64,000 nt of DNA from Climacium dendroides (lineage: Eukaryota; Streptophyta; Bryopsida; Hypnales; Climaciaceae): contig OX467091.1 in the NCBI GenBank assembly GCA_950106755.1, forward strand, positions 26,243,538 to 26,307,537, written 5' to 3'. Every line of letters starts with the position of its first letter. Position 1 is the first letter of the stretch. This document shows positions 25,178 to 37,659 of the stretch, in pieces. The notes under the pieces are model-generated. The model was not told the origin of the DNA. It did no database searches and saw only the letters and a program-made list of their open reading frames with translations. Both the position numbers and the translations under genes were made by a program.

Positions 25178-27257
25178 TTCCCCATTCACCCATGGGTCGC
25201 CCCAGCCAAGGGGAAACTGTGAAAAGGAATGGACCCCTTATTCTGTGCTGCTCCAATTGGTTGTATTTCTTCATCGCCACTTTCATTGGGGGGGCCTGAG
25301 GTTGCAAATTTGAATTCAGAATTTGCAGATTGTTATCACATGTAGCAAGAAGGGAATTTTTTTTATTTTATTTTTTAAAAAATTCAGTGTTTTCTGCACA
25401 GGGGAAAAACATGGGGGCAATCCATGGGTCCATCCCCCCGGGCTGGGCGGGACGGACAGAGAGGACAGAGAGAAGGGGGGGGGGGGGAAGGGGGGGGGGG
25501 GGGGCTCGGTTTTCCAGTTCAGTTCCATCAGCTGCAGACGCCATGTGCGGAGGGGCCTTGGGCGGGGGGTGGAGCTCATGCTGGCCATGGGGGCCCTCCT
25601 CTGGGATTTCACAAAAGGGCCTGCCTGGGCCAAGACCAAGGTCAGCTCCAAACTCACATGGGGATCATGGGAACTGCACTTAAAAAAACAGGATTCAAAG
25701 GAGGCACTTGAGAGCAGGGGGCCTATTAGTAATCTTTTCAAGGACGCTAAACCTGTCGCGTGGCACAACGGAAGTGGGACGTGCAGGGGGGAAAATGCGG
25801 GCAGGAATTTTACCCCAACAAGGGAAAAAACAAAGGAATTTTACCCAAGGGAAAATGTAGGAACTTTTTATTTGTCACACGTGATAAAATTTGTGAGGTT
25901 TGAATTCATGTTTGTAATTAGAAACCCTACGATAGTTGGGAGAGATCAAGAACATATCCTAAACACATCACAAAGTAGAGGGACTTTTTTTATACTTTTA
26001 TTCTGGAGAACACAAAATTCACCTTATTGGTCCTACTTTGTTTAGTGTCCTACATTACTAATCCCACAAGGATGGTACATGGGTTGGTCACTATCGGGAA
26101 ATCATCTTGTATAGTACTTTGTGAATCATTGGTTTAACCCCAGAAGTTCCAAGGCCCTTTTTCCATCCAAAACATCCGAAACGACCACTTATATTGCAAA
26201 GAACAAGAAATTTTGAAAATTGTTATTTTTTGCATATTTGGTCATAGAATATTATATGAGTCTTTACCAAGTTTTGAAATTTGGCGTGATTGTTAAATGT
26301 CATATTAAGTTTCACCTTCAAGAAACAAAATGCAAAAAGACTTCTTCTTACAAATTTTATTGTAATTTAAAGGCGATGCACTTGAAATCTAGTCAAAAAT
26401 TCCTTGCAACCCTTCACCGCACAGTGTGTGTGGTGATACAAAATTTCATTCCCATCACAATTGAATTGGTAGTTGAGTTGTGTGGTTACTATGCAGTAAT
26501 TGGCAAAGGTGGTTGTGTGTTGTTAGATGTGTGTGATGAATGACCGGTTTACTCTAAACAAAAACATACCAAAAAAAATTCAAAAAAGGATTCAAACACC
26601 AAGAGCATGCCAACTGGCTAAAGCTTGAAAAGCGGATGAACTTGTTAGGAGGTCATCCAAGTTGCAAGGTGAGTAGGCAACCTAGTCTCAAATCAGGACT
26701 TTGCAAGCCAATGCAGGCATGGCCTCAAAATAGCTTACCTCCATTAATTGATTGGTAGTTGATTACCCGGCAAGGACTTTGGAGGGGGGGGTCCTTCCAT
26801 TTTCAAGCTGAGTTACCAGGCCCCGGGGTAATCACTGAGGTTGTTTTTCAGTTCTACTTTTTTTTTTCTTAGTTTTTTTTTTTTTTAATTTAAAAAAAAA
26901 ATCATTTTTTTTAGTTTATTGGGTCAACTTCTATGATTCTTCTTCATGAAGAGGAATTATTCAAATCATTAAAGAAGTAGGAGCTTTATGTGTAAAAATC
27001 CAAAATATCAGGGCATCCTCCCATGATTAATTTGTACCAACAGAAGTGAAGGTGGGTAGAATGGTACCGTTTGAACTCAACCTATTAGGCAATGCTCCAA
27101 AACCCATTCTGACTGTCAAGTCTGCAATCTTTGCATCAAGTACATGGTACTCTACATGTGGTAGGAGACCGTTTTCAAAACAAATCCCACGACTGAATTT
27201 GGGCAACCTGGCAGCTCTAGAATATTTTATTTATTTTTCATTTAAAATATACTATAC
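25178..27257. other. Intergenic DNA with a guanine-rich tract
   Basis: A diverged body copy of the CAGGG element occupies about 25200-25440. At 25475-25504 two long G runs (13 and 15 nt) are separated by AA, and a frame of 240 codons running through them is Gly-rich for that reason only. The rest is AT-rich. No gene was recognised. Confidence 0.5.
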
Positions 27258-28062
27258 CAGTAGTATGCCCTGTGCTGTTGTCACAGCCAAAAGAAAAAGA
27301 AAAAGAAAAGAATATATATATATAATAAAAAATAACTCAAAAACCTATCACTTCTACACCGTAGGTCCAAACGTCATGAAACAAAGCTTATGTACCCCTC
27401 CTTATAGAGAGCTTTTCAATGGTACTAAGAATGTGACCAGGGAATGCATGATCCACGAGATCTCACTACAACAAAAACAAAAACAAAAACAAAAACAAAA
27501 AAACAAGCCTAACTTAAGGCATGGACTAGTGTGCCTTGTGCTATTGTCAAACCAAAAATATAAATAAAAGTCATTTTCTAATTTTGAATTCTTTAAAAAA
27601 ACTTCAAAATTCAATAACTTTGACACCATAGGTTCAAATTTCATGAAACAAAGCCCATGCACCCCTCCTCATTGAAGCCTTTCTGATGGTATTAAAAACA
27701 CAACCATGGGTTGCATGGTTCAAGAAATTTCAACATAACAAACAAAACAAACATGAGAAAACAAGCAACCTAACATAAAGGTATCCATCCATTAAATTAA
27801 ATTAGATTGTTTGTTTGTTTGTTATGTTTTGTTTTGTTTGATACAATGAGATCTCCTTGACCGTGCATCCCTCAATCACGTGCTTGGTACCATTAGAAAG
27901 CCCTTGACAAGGAGGGGTGTACGGACTTTGATTCCTAACGTTTTGACTTACAAGGCAAAAGTTATTGATATTTGAAATTTTTATAGATTAGAAAATCAAA
28001 AATTGCTTATACTTTTTATTTCATTATACTATGACAACGACACAAGACACACCAGTGGTATA
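27258..28062. repeat. Three copies of a dispersed repeat (two direct, one inverted)
   Basis: Copies at 27258-27510 (+), 27527-27750 (+) and about 27795-28062 (-). Shared blocks are a GTGCCTTGTGCTATTGTCA-like start, TTCATGAAACAAAGCC, a GCACCCCTCCTTG-like core, and an end of GAGATCTCA followed by (ACAAA)n. The third copy starts with the complementary TTTGTTTGTTTG run. Further copies lie at 29026-29580, 49480-49690 and 51196-51512. The family is unclassified. Confidence 0.7.
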
Positions 28063-28114
28063 TAAAATAAATAGCTGATATCATTCAACCTCACAGTGGA
28101 AATAGTATGTTTAT

Positions 28115-28343
28115 TTAACCCTTAAACATCAAGGCTGACGTTTGGTGTTTGATGGATGACAAAAGAATCTCTCCATGTAGGACAAAAGTGCAACTATTCA
28201 TCCTCGGAAATTTTGTGTAGACGGGGTCTTCTATAGTAGTTTGACTTCCAATGAGTGCTTTTGCAAATTTTGAAGCCAATGATTCACACGGTCATGAAAA
28301 CTGATGATTTCCAAGGTCACCCCGTCATCCTTTAAGGGTTTAA
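28115..28343 (-). mobile_element. TTAA-flanked MITE, intact copy
   Basis: The left end is TTAA|CCCTTAAACATCAAGG and the right end is CTTTAAGGG|TTTAA (one extra T before TTAA). The interior reads as the reverse complement of the copies at 16858 and 21369, with GACAAAAGTGCAACTATTCA and GTCTTCTATAGTAGTTTGAC. Confidence 0.75.
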
Positions 28344-29025
28344 TTTTAGAATCATTCCACCTCATGGTCTTTCCACATCAAACCTAAGCTTACATCACAT
28401 GGCCCGGGAGCGGGAGCCCGTCCTTTTCATGGGCAATAATTTCGTGAAAACTCCCCCACGTTCGCCCAATATTTGCAAGTAACTTATGCGCCATGTGACA
28501 GACCCCTCCCGTCCTCTCTCCCACCCGCCGGTCAGTCAAAAAACGACGGACAGCGGAAGCCTTTCAGTTTTGAACAAATGGGATCGTGTGACAAGTGTGC
28601 GCCGATGAATCATGCCGCGACAAGTGTGCAAGATATTCCCGGGGGCGGGGGCGGGGGGACCTTCCGTCGTTTTTTCAGAAGCTGGTCCGGCCATGCAGGC
28701 ATACTGAAGAGGTCTGATTGAGTGAATGATGCAATCATAAATTTTCACACGAAACTTGCAACATGCTGCTCAGCTGTGGAGTACTGCAGCAGGCCTAGCT
28801 ACTACAAGGGAGGGAGGCACACCTGCTCCTATCCGTCCGTCTGCCCGCCCCTCGGAAACTCGGGCTCGGGTTCAGTAACTTATGGCAAGGTGAAAAAACA
28901 CAACCCCCCCTGAAAAAAAAGTTTCTTCAAAAAAGAAAAAAAGAAAAGAAGAATGGCAATCCAGCATAGTTGGAGCTAACCCACCCACCCAGCCACCCAA
29001 AAGTAGAAGCAACTGAAAATCATGA
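28344..29025. other. GC-richer intergenic DNA, no gene recognised
   Basis: Contains short ORFs of up to 82 codons without recognisable motifs, and a G-rich stretch near 28637-28660. Confidence 0.3.
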
Positions 29026-29580
29026 AAACTAGAGTGCCCTGTGGCGTTGCCACAATCAAAACAAAAGGAAAAGTAATTTTCTAATTTTTTAAATTAAAAA
29101 ACAACTCAAAAATTCATAACTTTCTCATTGTGAGTCAGAATACCATAAAACCAAGCCTGTGCACCCCTCCTTGCCAAGAGCTTTTCGATGGTACCAAAAT
29201 TGTGACCAAAATAGAAGAAAAAATAAATTTTTAATTTTTTAGTTCATAGAAGTACTTCAAAATTCAATAACTTTCACACCATGAGTCGAAACGCCACGAA
29301 ACCAAGCCAGTGCACCCCTCCTTGCCGAGGGCTTTCCGATAGTACCAAGATCGTGACCAAAATATAAGTAAAAGTAATTTTTTAATTTTTCAGAACAAAA
29401 AATAACTCAAAAATGCACAACTTTCACACTGTACATCCGAACGCCACGAAACCAAGCCAGTGCACCCCTCCTCACCGAGGGCTTTCCGGCGGTACCAAGC
29501 ACACGCCCAGGGGATGCACGGTCTGGGAGATCTCAACGTGACAAACAAAACAAAACAAAACAAAACAAAACAAAACAAAA
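29026..29580 (+). repeat. Dispersed repeat, tandem array of about three copies
   Basis: Same family as 27258. The GCACCCCTCCTTGCC-like core recurs near 29161, 29311 and 29461, a regular spacing of about 150 bp. Each is followed by a CTTTCCGATGGTACCA-like block. The last copy ends GAGATCTCAACGTGAC then a run of ACAAA units to 29580. Confidence 0.7.
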
Positions 29581-29639
29581 CACCTGTCTTAATAGAAGAG
29601 ATGTGTTTTCCATTTGTAGTATGTATTTTTGATTCATGA

Positions 29640-31000
29640 AACTGATGATAAGGTAAACCAGCCCATTGTAGTCAACTAGGGAGTGTTTTTTTTTCATTAT
29701 GTAAGAAATGACGGGCCTGGATGGATTAGTGACCTCATTAGGTTTCAACTTTTGAGAGGGAATCCAATGTCAAAAATGACTTTTTAGTCCTTCCTTTTTA
29801 GAAAATATTCATAACTGCTTTGGGTGAATGACATGAGCATCATGGAGTTAGATTTTTTTGGTGATGGGATGATCTACAAACTCTTTTGGGCTGAACACTT
29901 TAAAAATTCATAACAAATCCACACTTTGTTGAAAAAATACAATTTCAATTGCTCTCACTATTTCTCACACTTGCCTGTATGTGGGAAAAAATTGAAAAAT
30001 TTCAGCAACAACATGTGGCTGAACTCCTAATTCTAACCACAATAGGTTGGTTTACCTTATATGCTGAAATCAAAATGCTCAAAATTGTGCTCCAAAACTT
30101 TGGTTTTTTCTTACCAAGGGTAGGGTAAAACAACCCATCATGGTCAGATGATTAAGGGAGGCTATCCATTTTCCAACCAGGGACACATTCCCGTCACATA
30201 GACTATCTTCTTTCCAATTAGAACGAGAAAGCAGGACATTAATTATGGCACAATCTCCAATGCAGTTGTGGTACATTACGATTGGTTGCACTCTTGGTTG
30301 ATTTTGCGGCCAACCTATGGTTGGAAATAGGAGGACCTATATGACAAGAATGTGTTGAACAGAATCTTCAACTAAAAATTTCATAGTAATTATGTTTTGA
30401 AAAATAAAATTCTGAAAAATATGGAATCTTTCTAAACTCTATTTTTGTACATGGGAAAATTTCTCCACTCAAGAAAACAGCACTCCAGATATGCAGAATT
30501 GCTTAAGTGGTTGGAAATGGGTCAACTCCCTTAGGAGTTTGACCTCATGTTGTTGCTGAAATTTTTTAATTTTTTTCCCACATTAATATGAGTGAGAGAA
30601 ATAGTGAGAGCAAGTGAAATTATGTTCTTTTGACAAAGTATAAATTTGCTGTGAGTTTTTTTAAGTGTTCAATGCATAATGGCCCCAAAGAGTTTGGAGA
30701 CTACCTTAAAACCAATAAAATCTGAATTCATCATGCTCATTTTGTTCACCTAAAGCAGCCATACCATTTTCTAACATGGAAGGCTTAAGAATCAATTCTT
30801 ACAATGAATTCACACTGAAAAGTTGGAAGTTCCTAATGAAGTCACTAATTTTTCCATTATTGTCATATAAGACATGCATGTAGTCAAAATTTCATATACT
30901 ACAAAAATCCATGATGGGGGCATTCTCTAGGTGTCTACTATAGGTCATTTGACCGGGATGGGCTGTTCTACCTTACTTATCATCATGGTTTTGATGTGTA
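29640..31000. mobile_element. Large fold-back element, arms of about 390-460 bp
   Basis: 29640-30033 and 30528-30990 are inverted copies. Matching landmarks are GATAAGGTAAACCAGCCCAT against GGGCTGTTCTACCTTACTTA, AGTGACCTCATTAGG against CCTAATGAAGTCACT, and TTTCAGCAACAACATGTGGC against CCTCATGTTGTTGCTGAAAT. The spacer (30034-30527) holds the repeat shared with 4655-4945 and a shorter internal inverted pair near 30042-30150 with a related GGTTGGTTTACC end. No long ORF is present. Confidence 0.75.
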
Positions 31001-33596
31001 ATTTTTCGTTCAGATTGTTTTGAGGTGTAGAGAAAGAGACACGAGGATCTCAAGTGACGGCCCATATTGTAATATTTTTTTCTAGTCTCCAAAAATTCAC
31101 CAAATTTTGGTGTCTACTAAACTTTGAAGTTAAATCAAATACAATCAAATTATTTATTTTATTATTTAGTTGAATGTCCTTTGAAATCTACTTTAAGCAT
31201 CAGAAATCTTTTCATAAGAAAAAGAATTATGATTTTTCTATTGCAAATTTTGTGTAAAGGTTTCTATTGCAAATCTTGATTTTTTTTATTGTTAGAGAGG
31301 CTCTTAGAGATGAGCTTCAAATACACTAGATTGAGAGGAAAAAATCACATTGAAAATTCATTTAATAAAATTGTGGAATAGAGTTTGAGAAGCTATAAAA
31401 TGATTATGGTTATACATGTTATGCCCTTTAATCCCCAAAGTTTAACATGTCTCAATACACCTTATCATTGTTCAATAATATTAAGGACTACGCATATTCT
31501 ACAACACTCTTTCTATTTGAAAATGATCTTCTTGTTGGACAACATGTTTTGGATTAAGGTTGAAAATAACATTTAAAAACCCGTTTCATGTTGTAAATAG
31601 AGTTTTGTACACTTTTAGCATAGAAACTCAAAGTTCTAGAATCCTTTTCAAAGTGGAGTATGTGAGTATTGAAAAGTGAATTTGGGGGGGCATTTTCTAG
31701 GAGCACCAATGGGCACTTAATTGTTGAATGTGAGGTGTCACTTTGTGGTAGTTAATATAGGCCCAAGACTATGTGAGGATCTTTGTACCACCTTGCAAAG
31801 CTTCATCTCCTTCAATCAAACAACACTCAAAGATATGAAAAAAAATGAATAGTATTGATTGACCCCTTCAATAATTCATTTACATTTTGATTGATGATTG
31901 CAAAAAAAATATCATTTGGGGACAAAAAATTGAGGCTGACATGAAGATCATTTTGGAATAGAGGAAAAACAATATTGCATTGTTGCCGTATATTTTAGCC
32001 AATGTTTTTTTGTAGAGTTCACATAATTAGTATCAAACAATCTCTCTTTCTATAACTACAAGGCAACATCATCAAATTCTCATCTTTTTCTAAAACCAAC
32101 CCTACAAAACAAGTTCTTGCCTGAAACTTCTCCCACTATTCATGAGAGCCTAGGTTGGTTTTAGAAACACCTATTTTTATAGTTTGAAAATGTATAAAAC
32201 GCATTCCAAGAGAATTTGGAATTTCCTTTTGACTACCAAAAAGACCCTATATAAAAATTTCAATATAATGATAGAAATTTTGTTGAATTGTTGATTTTGA
32301 TGCATTTAGGTGTTATGCTAAAAAAAATTCTATTCCAACTTCCCATGCACAAGCTCTCTTTACCAAATAACTATTGAGTAAGACACACAAAATTAACCCT
32401 TTGAAGAGCATTGCAAACCTAATGGGCATTTTGAAACTCAAACCTCAATTTTCATAAAGTTTAACCTTATTAGTTAGGTTTAAAAAAACCTAGCTCCAAT
32501 ATTTTTTTAGTTAGGTCTCAATATTGGAGTTATGTTTTTTTAGTTAGTTTAACCTTATTAGTTAGGTTTAAAAAAAATTTAAATGCTTTCAAACCTAACT
32601 AAAAAAAACATAGCTCCAATAATCTCTCTTTTTTATTCCATAATTAATTTTTTTCCAAAATTATTAAAATTCCAATTTTTGTGATACTTTGAAGGTTAGT
32701 AGTACTACGAAAGCTTCAAATGCACCACTTTCAAACTTTTTCTGCCAACATTTTCCCTACGTGAACTCAAGGAATACCCCCAATCACACGTCAATGCTTA
32801 TCACTATAATCTTATTAAAAAATTACTTAAAAAAAGCATATTAATTCTAATGTTTTGAAGGAAAAAAAGAGATTAAAAACTACATTTTCGTATGTAATAA
32901 TATTACTACATGATGATTACAAAAAATTGAACCAAGGATTTCATTAATATATAGAAAACTAAAGAAATTGACAAGTGGTGAAACCCCTTTTAAGACAAAT
33001 ACTAACCGTGTTTGTGTTCCAGCATAAATTATCCCCATTCAGTTGCTGGTCTTTGGGGGTCCAAGACACAAATGTCCTTCAACCGTGAGACAGCTCCGAA
33101 CGTTTTGCAAGACCAGACAGGGGTGTTCCACAATATGGAGTCACACTAAAAGCTTGAGTTAACTGCCACGCTATTTATGGTTGATTTTTTTTTAAAATGT
33201 CCACGTGGGAGCATCTGGTGAGTGACCTGGTCCAATGGGTTCTAACATTTGTAAATTTTTTTTAAAACAATATATATTGTAAATTTGATGGTCACAGTGT
33301 TTGGAAAAAAAAAACGGCGGCTAGTTCAAAGTTAGCTGGAGGAATTGGGAAAAAAACCTAGTTGCAATTTGAAAGCATCAGCAAAAAAAACGGTGAAAAA
33401 ATCTATAAATTTTTTATTTTGAGTGAAAAATAGAGAAAATAACCGGACTCAATTCTTCAAAAACTGGTTCAATATGAAAACTAAAGAATATTAACTGGAA
33501 AAACTCAAAAAAATTCCCACACATTGTTAAGGTAGGGCAATTTCCATCGACAAGGGCACTGCCCTTCATAAACTATGGCCAAGAAATTAGATTTCA
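31001..33596. repeat. AT-rich intergenic DNA with a small direct and inverted repeat at 32459-32625
   Basis: GTTTAACCTTATTAGTTAGG occurs at 32459 and again at 32547. A partner AAACCTAACTAAAAAAAACA follows near 32589 in inverted orientation, and AGCTCCAATATT / AATATTGGAGTT form a second pair. The remainder is AT-rich, with nothing recognised. Confidence 0.6.
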
Positions 33597-33835
33597 TTAA
33601 TCCATAAACGACATGGAAGATGTTTTATGGCCAATGAATGACAAAGAATCTTTCCATACATGATAGAAGTGCAACTATTCATCCTTCTAATTTTGTGAAA
33701 AAGGGAAGGTCTTCTACAATATTTTGTCTTTCCATGAGTGCTTTTGCATTTTTAATAATCCATTAATTCACCTAGTACCCAAATAGATGATTTCCACGGT
33801 GCCTCGCTCGTTGTTTAAAGGTTAATAGAATAAAT
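33597..33835 (-). mobile_element. TTAA-flanked MITE, diverged copy
   Basis: The left end is TTAA|TCCATAAACGACATGG and the right end is TTTAAAGG|TTAA. The interior carries the family blocks AGAAGTGCAACTATTCATCC and GGTCTTCTACAATATTTTG in the same orientation as 28115. Confidence 0.7.
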
Positions 33836-34995
33836 TGACTTCATTACATAGGCAAAATCACATAATTGGGCAATACAACATGATTGTGGACCAGAACCTG
33901 CTCAAGAAATGAGCCAACAATTTCCTAGTAGTGGTTTACGGTTTAAAATTATTCATTCAAGTTGATGTGTATAGATAAAGAGTCAAAATTACAATCACGG
34001 TTTGGTTTGGTTTGGTTTTACTTGTAGACAAATCAAAGTCACAAAGTTTCAACAAATAATAATAATTTTAAAACTGATTTTTTTTTTTTAGATTTTTGTT
34101 ACTTTTTTCAAAGTGAAATCTTAAAGGTGTTCTATATGTATATGTTTGCAACTATTAGAAAAAATTGATCATGGTGCTCTCCCTAGGTCCCCAAAGTGGA
34201 TGTGCCTCATTCAACCTTGATTATAACTTTCAAAATAACTAGTTTTGGTATATGATTTATATTACAAAAATGAAGTTTGACAAGTTTGTTTTTAAATTCC
34301 ATTTTGGAAGTTTGAAAGAATCCAAAAATTCAAAGAATTATTGCAAATTGTAAGTTTGATGTTTTAGATTCCAAATTATAAAGTATTGTGTGTTTCTTGT
34401 TCTTCTTTTAAAATAATTTCTAAGCTTAAATTACAAATTGTGTTTCTCATTTTAACCTTCATTTACAGTAAAAAAAAATCCAAATTCTCCTAGTATATAT
34501 TATAATTGATGTTTCTTCATTTCCACCTTTTTACTTTAAAGAATCACAATAATTTGATTCTTCCATCAATAACTCTGAAAAAATCAGCATCAATAGAAAA
34601 CATCAAAAAAATTTACAAGCACAAAATATCAAAATTTTATACATCAATAATATAGAAAGGATAAATTAGCTTGATCATAGTGGAATTAGACTTGAAGTTC
34701 ATTGGCAAGTGTGATTTGGATATTTAAAAATGAAAAAATAAAGTGATAAACCTTGACAACACTCTACATTGCTACTTATACCTCTTGAAAACTTTCATAT
34801 TAATTGGAATGTTTTGGCTATATTTTCTAATTTGTTTCCACTTTCTGCTACAAAATTATAATAAAACAAATTAAATTTTTTGGCACTAAATAAAAAATCT
34901 ATCATCTCACTAAATAAAAACATAAGATTAATATTTGAACACAATTTAAAAGGCTAAATTAATTCAAAATGATGTTTGCCCATTTTGCAATGTAT
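33836..34995. other. AT-rich intergenic DNA, nothing recognised
   Basis: No gene and no repeat boundary seen, except a short GGTTT run near 34001. Confidence 0.4.
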
Positions 34996-35284
34996 CTACA
35001 CCAAATGATGCAATTAGGTTGCCTTAACAATTAGGTTGCCTTACCCTGCCAAGTTACCCCATGACTCGTGAGTGACTCACTACGTCTACGTGGAGACAAC
35101 TGCGTCTCTCTCAATAGATTTTTTTATATTAGGGTTTCGTTGGTTTAGCACTCGTATTGTACTGCTAATTAGTTTTCAGCAACGCCACCTAGGAAAGTAA
35201 ATACCACAATAAAAGAAAATATTTATATAGTGTGAAATGTCGAGCAATTAGTGTGGGGCAACCTAATTGCACCATTTGGTGTAG
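34996..35284. mobile_element. MITE-like element with about 28-bp inverted ends
   Basis: The left end CTACACCAAATGATGCAATTAGGTTGCC is matched in inverted form by GGCAACCTAATTGCACCATT and TGGTGTAG at the right (35257-35284). The left end has a partial second copy of AATTAGGTTGCCTT just inside. A single related end (AAGGCAACCTAATTG) stands at 40745. There is no coding capacity. Confidence 0.65.
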
Positions 35285-35901
35285 TCTGTAAGGGGATAAA
35301 GCATAATTCCACTACCGTATCACGAAGATCAAACTCATGTGAATTCAAGCTAACTCAAGTAACAAACATTCATACTTTCATAAATGGTGCTAACTTTCAT
35401 CCACCCTATGTGGATGCGAAGGTGGATTCTTCTCCCCCAACCGCCATTTTTTGCTATGGACCATGCCCAGTCACTATTATTAGACTGATCCAATCTTCAT
35501 ATTTTCTCGTTAACGAGTGAAAGGAGGCACCAAAGAATGCGGCATTTGGATGCCGTATGGGCGAAAGCTATGAAGAAGTCCAAGTTTTTTTTGGAAGATA
35601 TTCTAAACACGTTTCTTACACATAGGTACATATTGATTTGGGAGATGTACACAGAGTGACGATGGCGGTCTCGAGGTCAGTAGCGCATTTTCAGGGTGTC
35701 CACCTTATCTGCAGAAGCATGTGCAAGTCCGAGAAATTCAACATGTTGGGCTGCCACCAACTTCTCAGTCCATCAATTTCTAGCTGCTGCAGGAATTAGC
35801 TGCAAGTACAGTTCATAAGGGCACTGACTCCAGTGGCAGCGTGATGATGAACTATCTTTTGTATTAAATGCAAAACATAGAAACCCCTTATGAATTGGGG
35901 G

Positions 35902-36222
35902 TTAAGGTACGAGGTCCTTAAATTGCCCATTCAAAAGCTGAAACTGAATTTTGGGGAGACAAAGTTTCTTGAAACATTCTTCACTAAATTTCCCTTGAAA
36001 GACAAGTGGAATTGGCATGGAACCGAAGTCCTTTCTTATTTGTGGAGCTTTGTGGAATTAGTTACAAAAATTTGAAGTTGAAATAGTATAGGGCCCTAAA
36101 ATTGTCCACCTCCTAAAATGTACATTGTTGAAGGCTATGAAAAAGCAACATTTACAAATAGTGTACTTTTGAAGAAGTAGGCAATTTTAGAGCTTGTGTG
36201 CTCTTAGAACCTCCTACCTTAT
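35902..36222 (+). mobile_element. MITE with TTAAGGTAGGAGGTCC termini, copy 2 (both ends present)
   Basis: It starts TTAAGGTACGAGGTCCTTAA and ends AGAACCTCCTACCTTAT, giving terminal inverted repeats of about 13 bp next to TA. An inner hairpin pairs GGGCCCTAAAATTGTCCACC near 36091 with AGGCAATTTTAGAGC near 36180. It is the best-preserved member for defining the family ends. Confidence 0.75.
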
Positions 36223-37659
36223 GCTACAAAATTCATGTAGAAGAGTATGTGAATTTTCAATATAAATTGTTAATCTTTGAAGAGACCAGCTCTCATGACC
36301 AAAGTAGTCACTAAAATCCTCCAATTATTGGACCAGTAGGTGCATTTTTTGTTCCTACAATGAAACAATCAAGTCATTCATTGCATACTTTTGGTCCTCA
36401 ATGTCCTTCAAGGATTAATATACATAATTTTTGTACAATTAAAATCTAAAAACTATATATAAATTTGTATAAATTTTTAATATATTATCCTATTCATAAA
36501 TTTATAAATTTAGAATAGAATAATATATTAAAATTTGAATGAGGGGGGTAAAATTTCTAGAACAATATCATTTGAATTTACTTTAATATTGACTTTCGGT
36601 AACTTCTAACTCAACTTGAATTCAATTTTATTTTAAGAAAATTAAATTGGACCAAGACAAACCAAAGTTTTTTACAAGTTAACATTGACAAATATCCTAT
36701 GATCCATGTTTATTACCTTAGAAGTAGCCAAAATGGTGAACAAATGGCAGAAATTTATAAATGAAAATACTTATGTGAAAAAACTAAATCATTTTTTAAA
36801 ACTTAAATTCAAATACTAGTCTGCATAATGGTCTATTTGACCAAATATGAATCCAAATTCCAAAGATGGAGTTTTCTTTTCCTATCAAATAATTTTTTCA
36901 AAAATGTTAGATGAACAAATCCTTCCAAGTTTATGGATGAACTTGCCACAGTGAACTATTCTATGCATGAAAATTCATTATTTTCTACACTATTTTTTCA
37001 TATTGTACTAAATTGTTTACTTTTTTTATTATATATTTTACTAGATATTTGATCTTGAGTTTTATACCAAGTTGGGTTGGATGCCTTCATTAGAACATGT
37101 AGTAATATATCAATAGCTATACATTGGTATACCAGATGAGACACTTTAAATTCTCCAACATCTCAAAAACACACTAAATGAATGCCACCATAGGAATCTA
37201 GTTGATTGTTATAAGTTTTCAAGGTCAAGCCATAGGAATCAAGAGAGTTTTGGGACGTGATGAATGAAAAGTGGAGCATTGTGTTTGTTTAAAAAGAGTC
37301 TAATGTCCTATTACTAGTAGAAAAGACCTCATATTGCAGTGTAGTGTAGTGTTTGAAAACCACTTTTTTACTAGTGCATGTAGATATATTACGATTTGTA
37401 AAATGTTATTGGGTGAAATTTTAAAGATTTTTTTTAATATTTATAATGGAAGCTTCTTTGATATCTCTAAAGAACCCCCATGCAAACCTAGAACAAATTA
37501 GCACCATCTTTATAAATTATATTGTTTTCTATTTTTTTTTAAATCTATTTTACATAACAAATTGACCTCAACCTTCATAAATCATCATGTTTGTATACTC
37601 TAGAATTGTGTTTCATTATGTATGGGAAAGTAATGGCTTGAAAGGTGTGGAAAATCACT
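36223..37659. other. AT-rich intergenic DNA, nothing recognised
   Basis: No ORF beyond chance length. The segment 36290-36415 shares phrases (GGACCAGTAGGTGCATT, AATGTCCTTCAAGGATTAAT) with 14855-14955, so one more old dispersed repeat is likely. Confidence 0.4.

Noticed and set aside
25323..26045. 240-codon frame on the plus strand
   Set aside because: Runs through a decayed repeat and the poly-G tract, giving Gly runs; no protein family resemblance.
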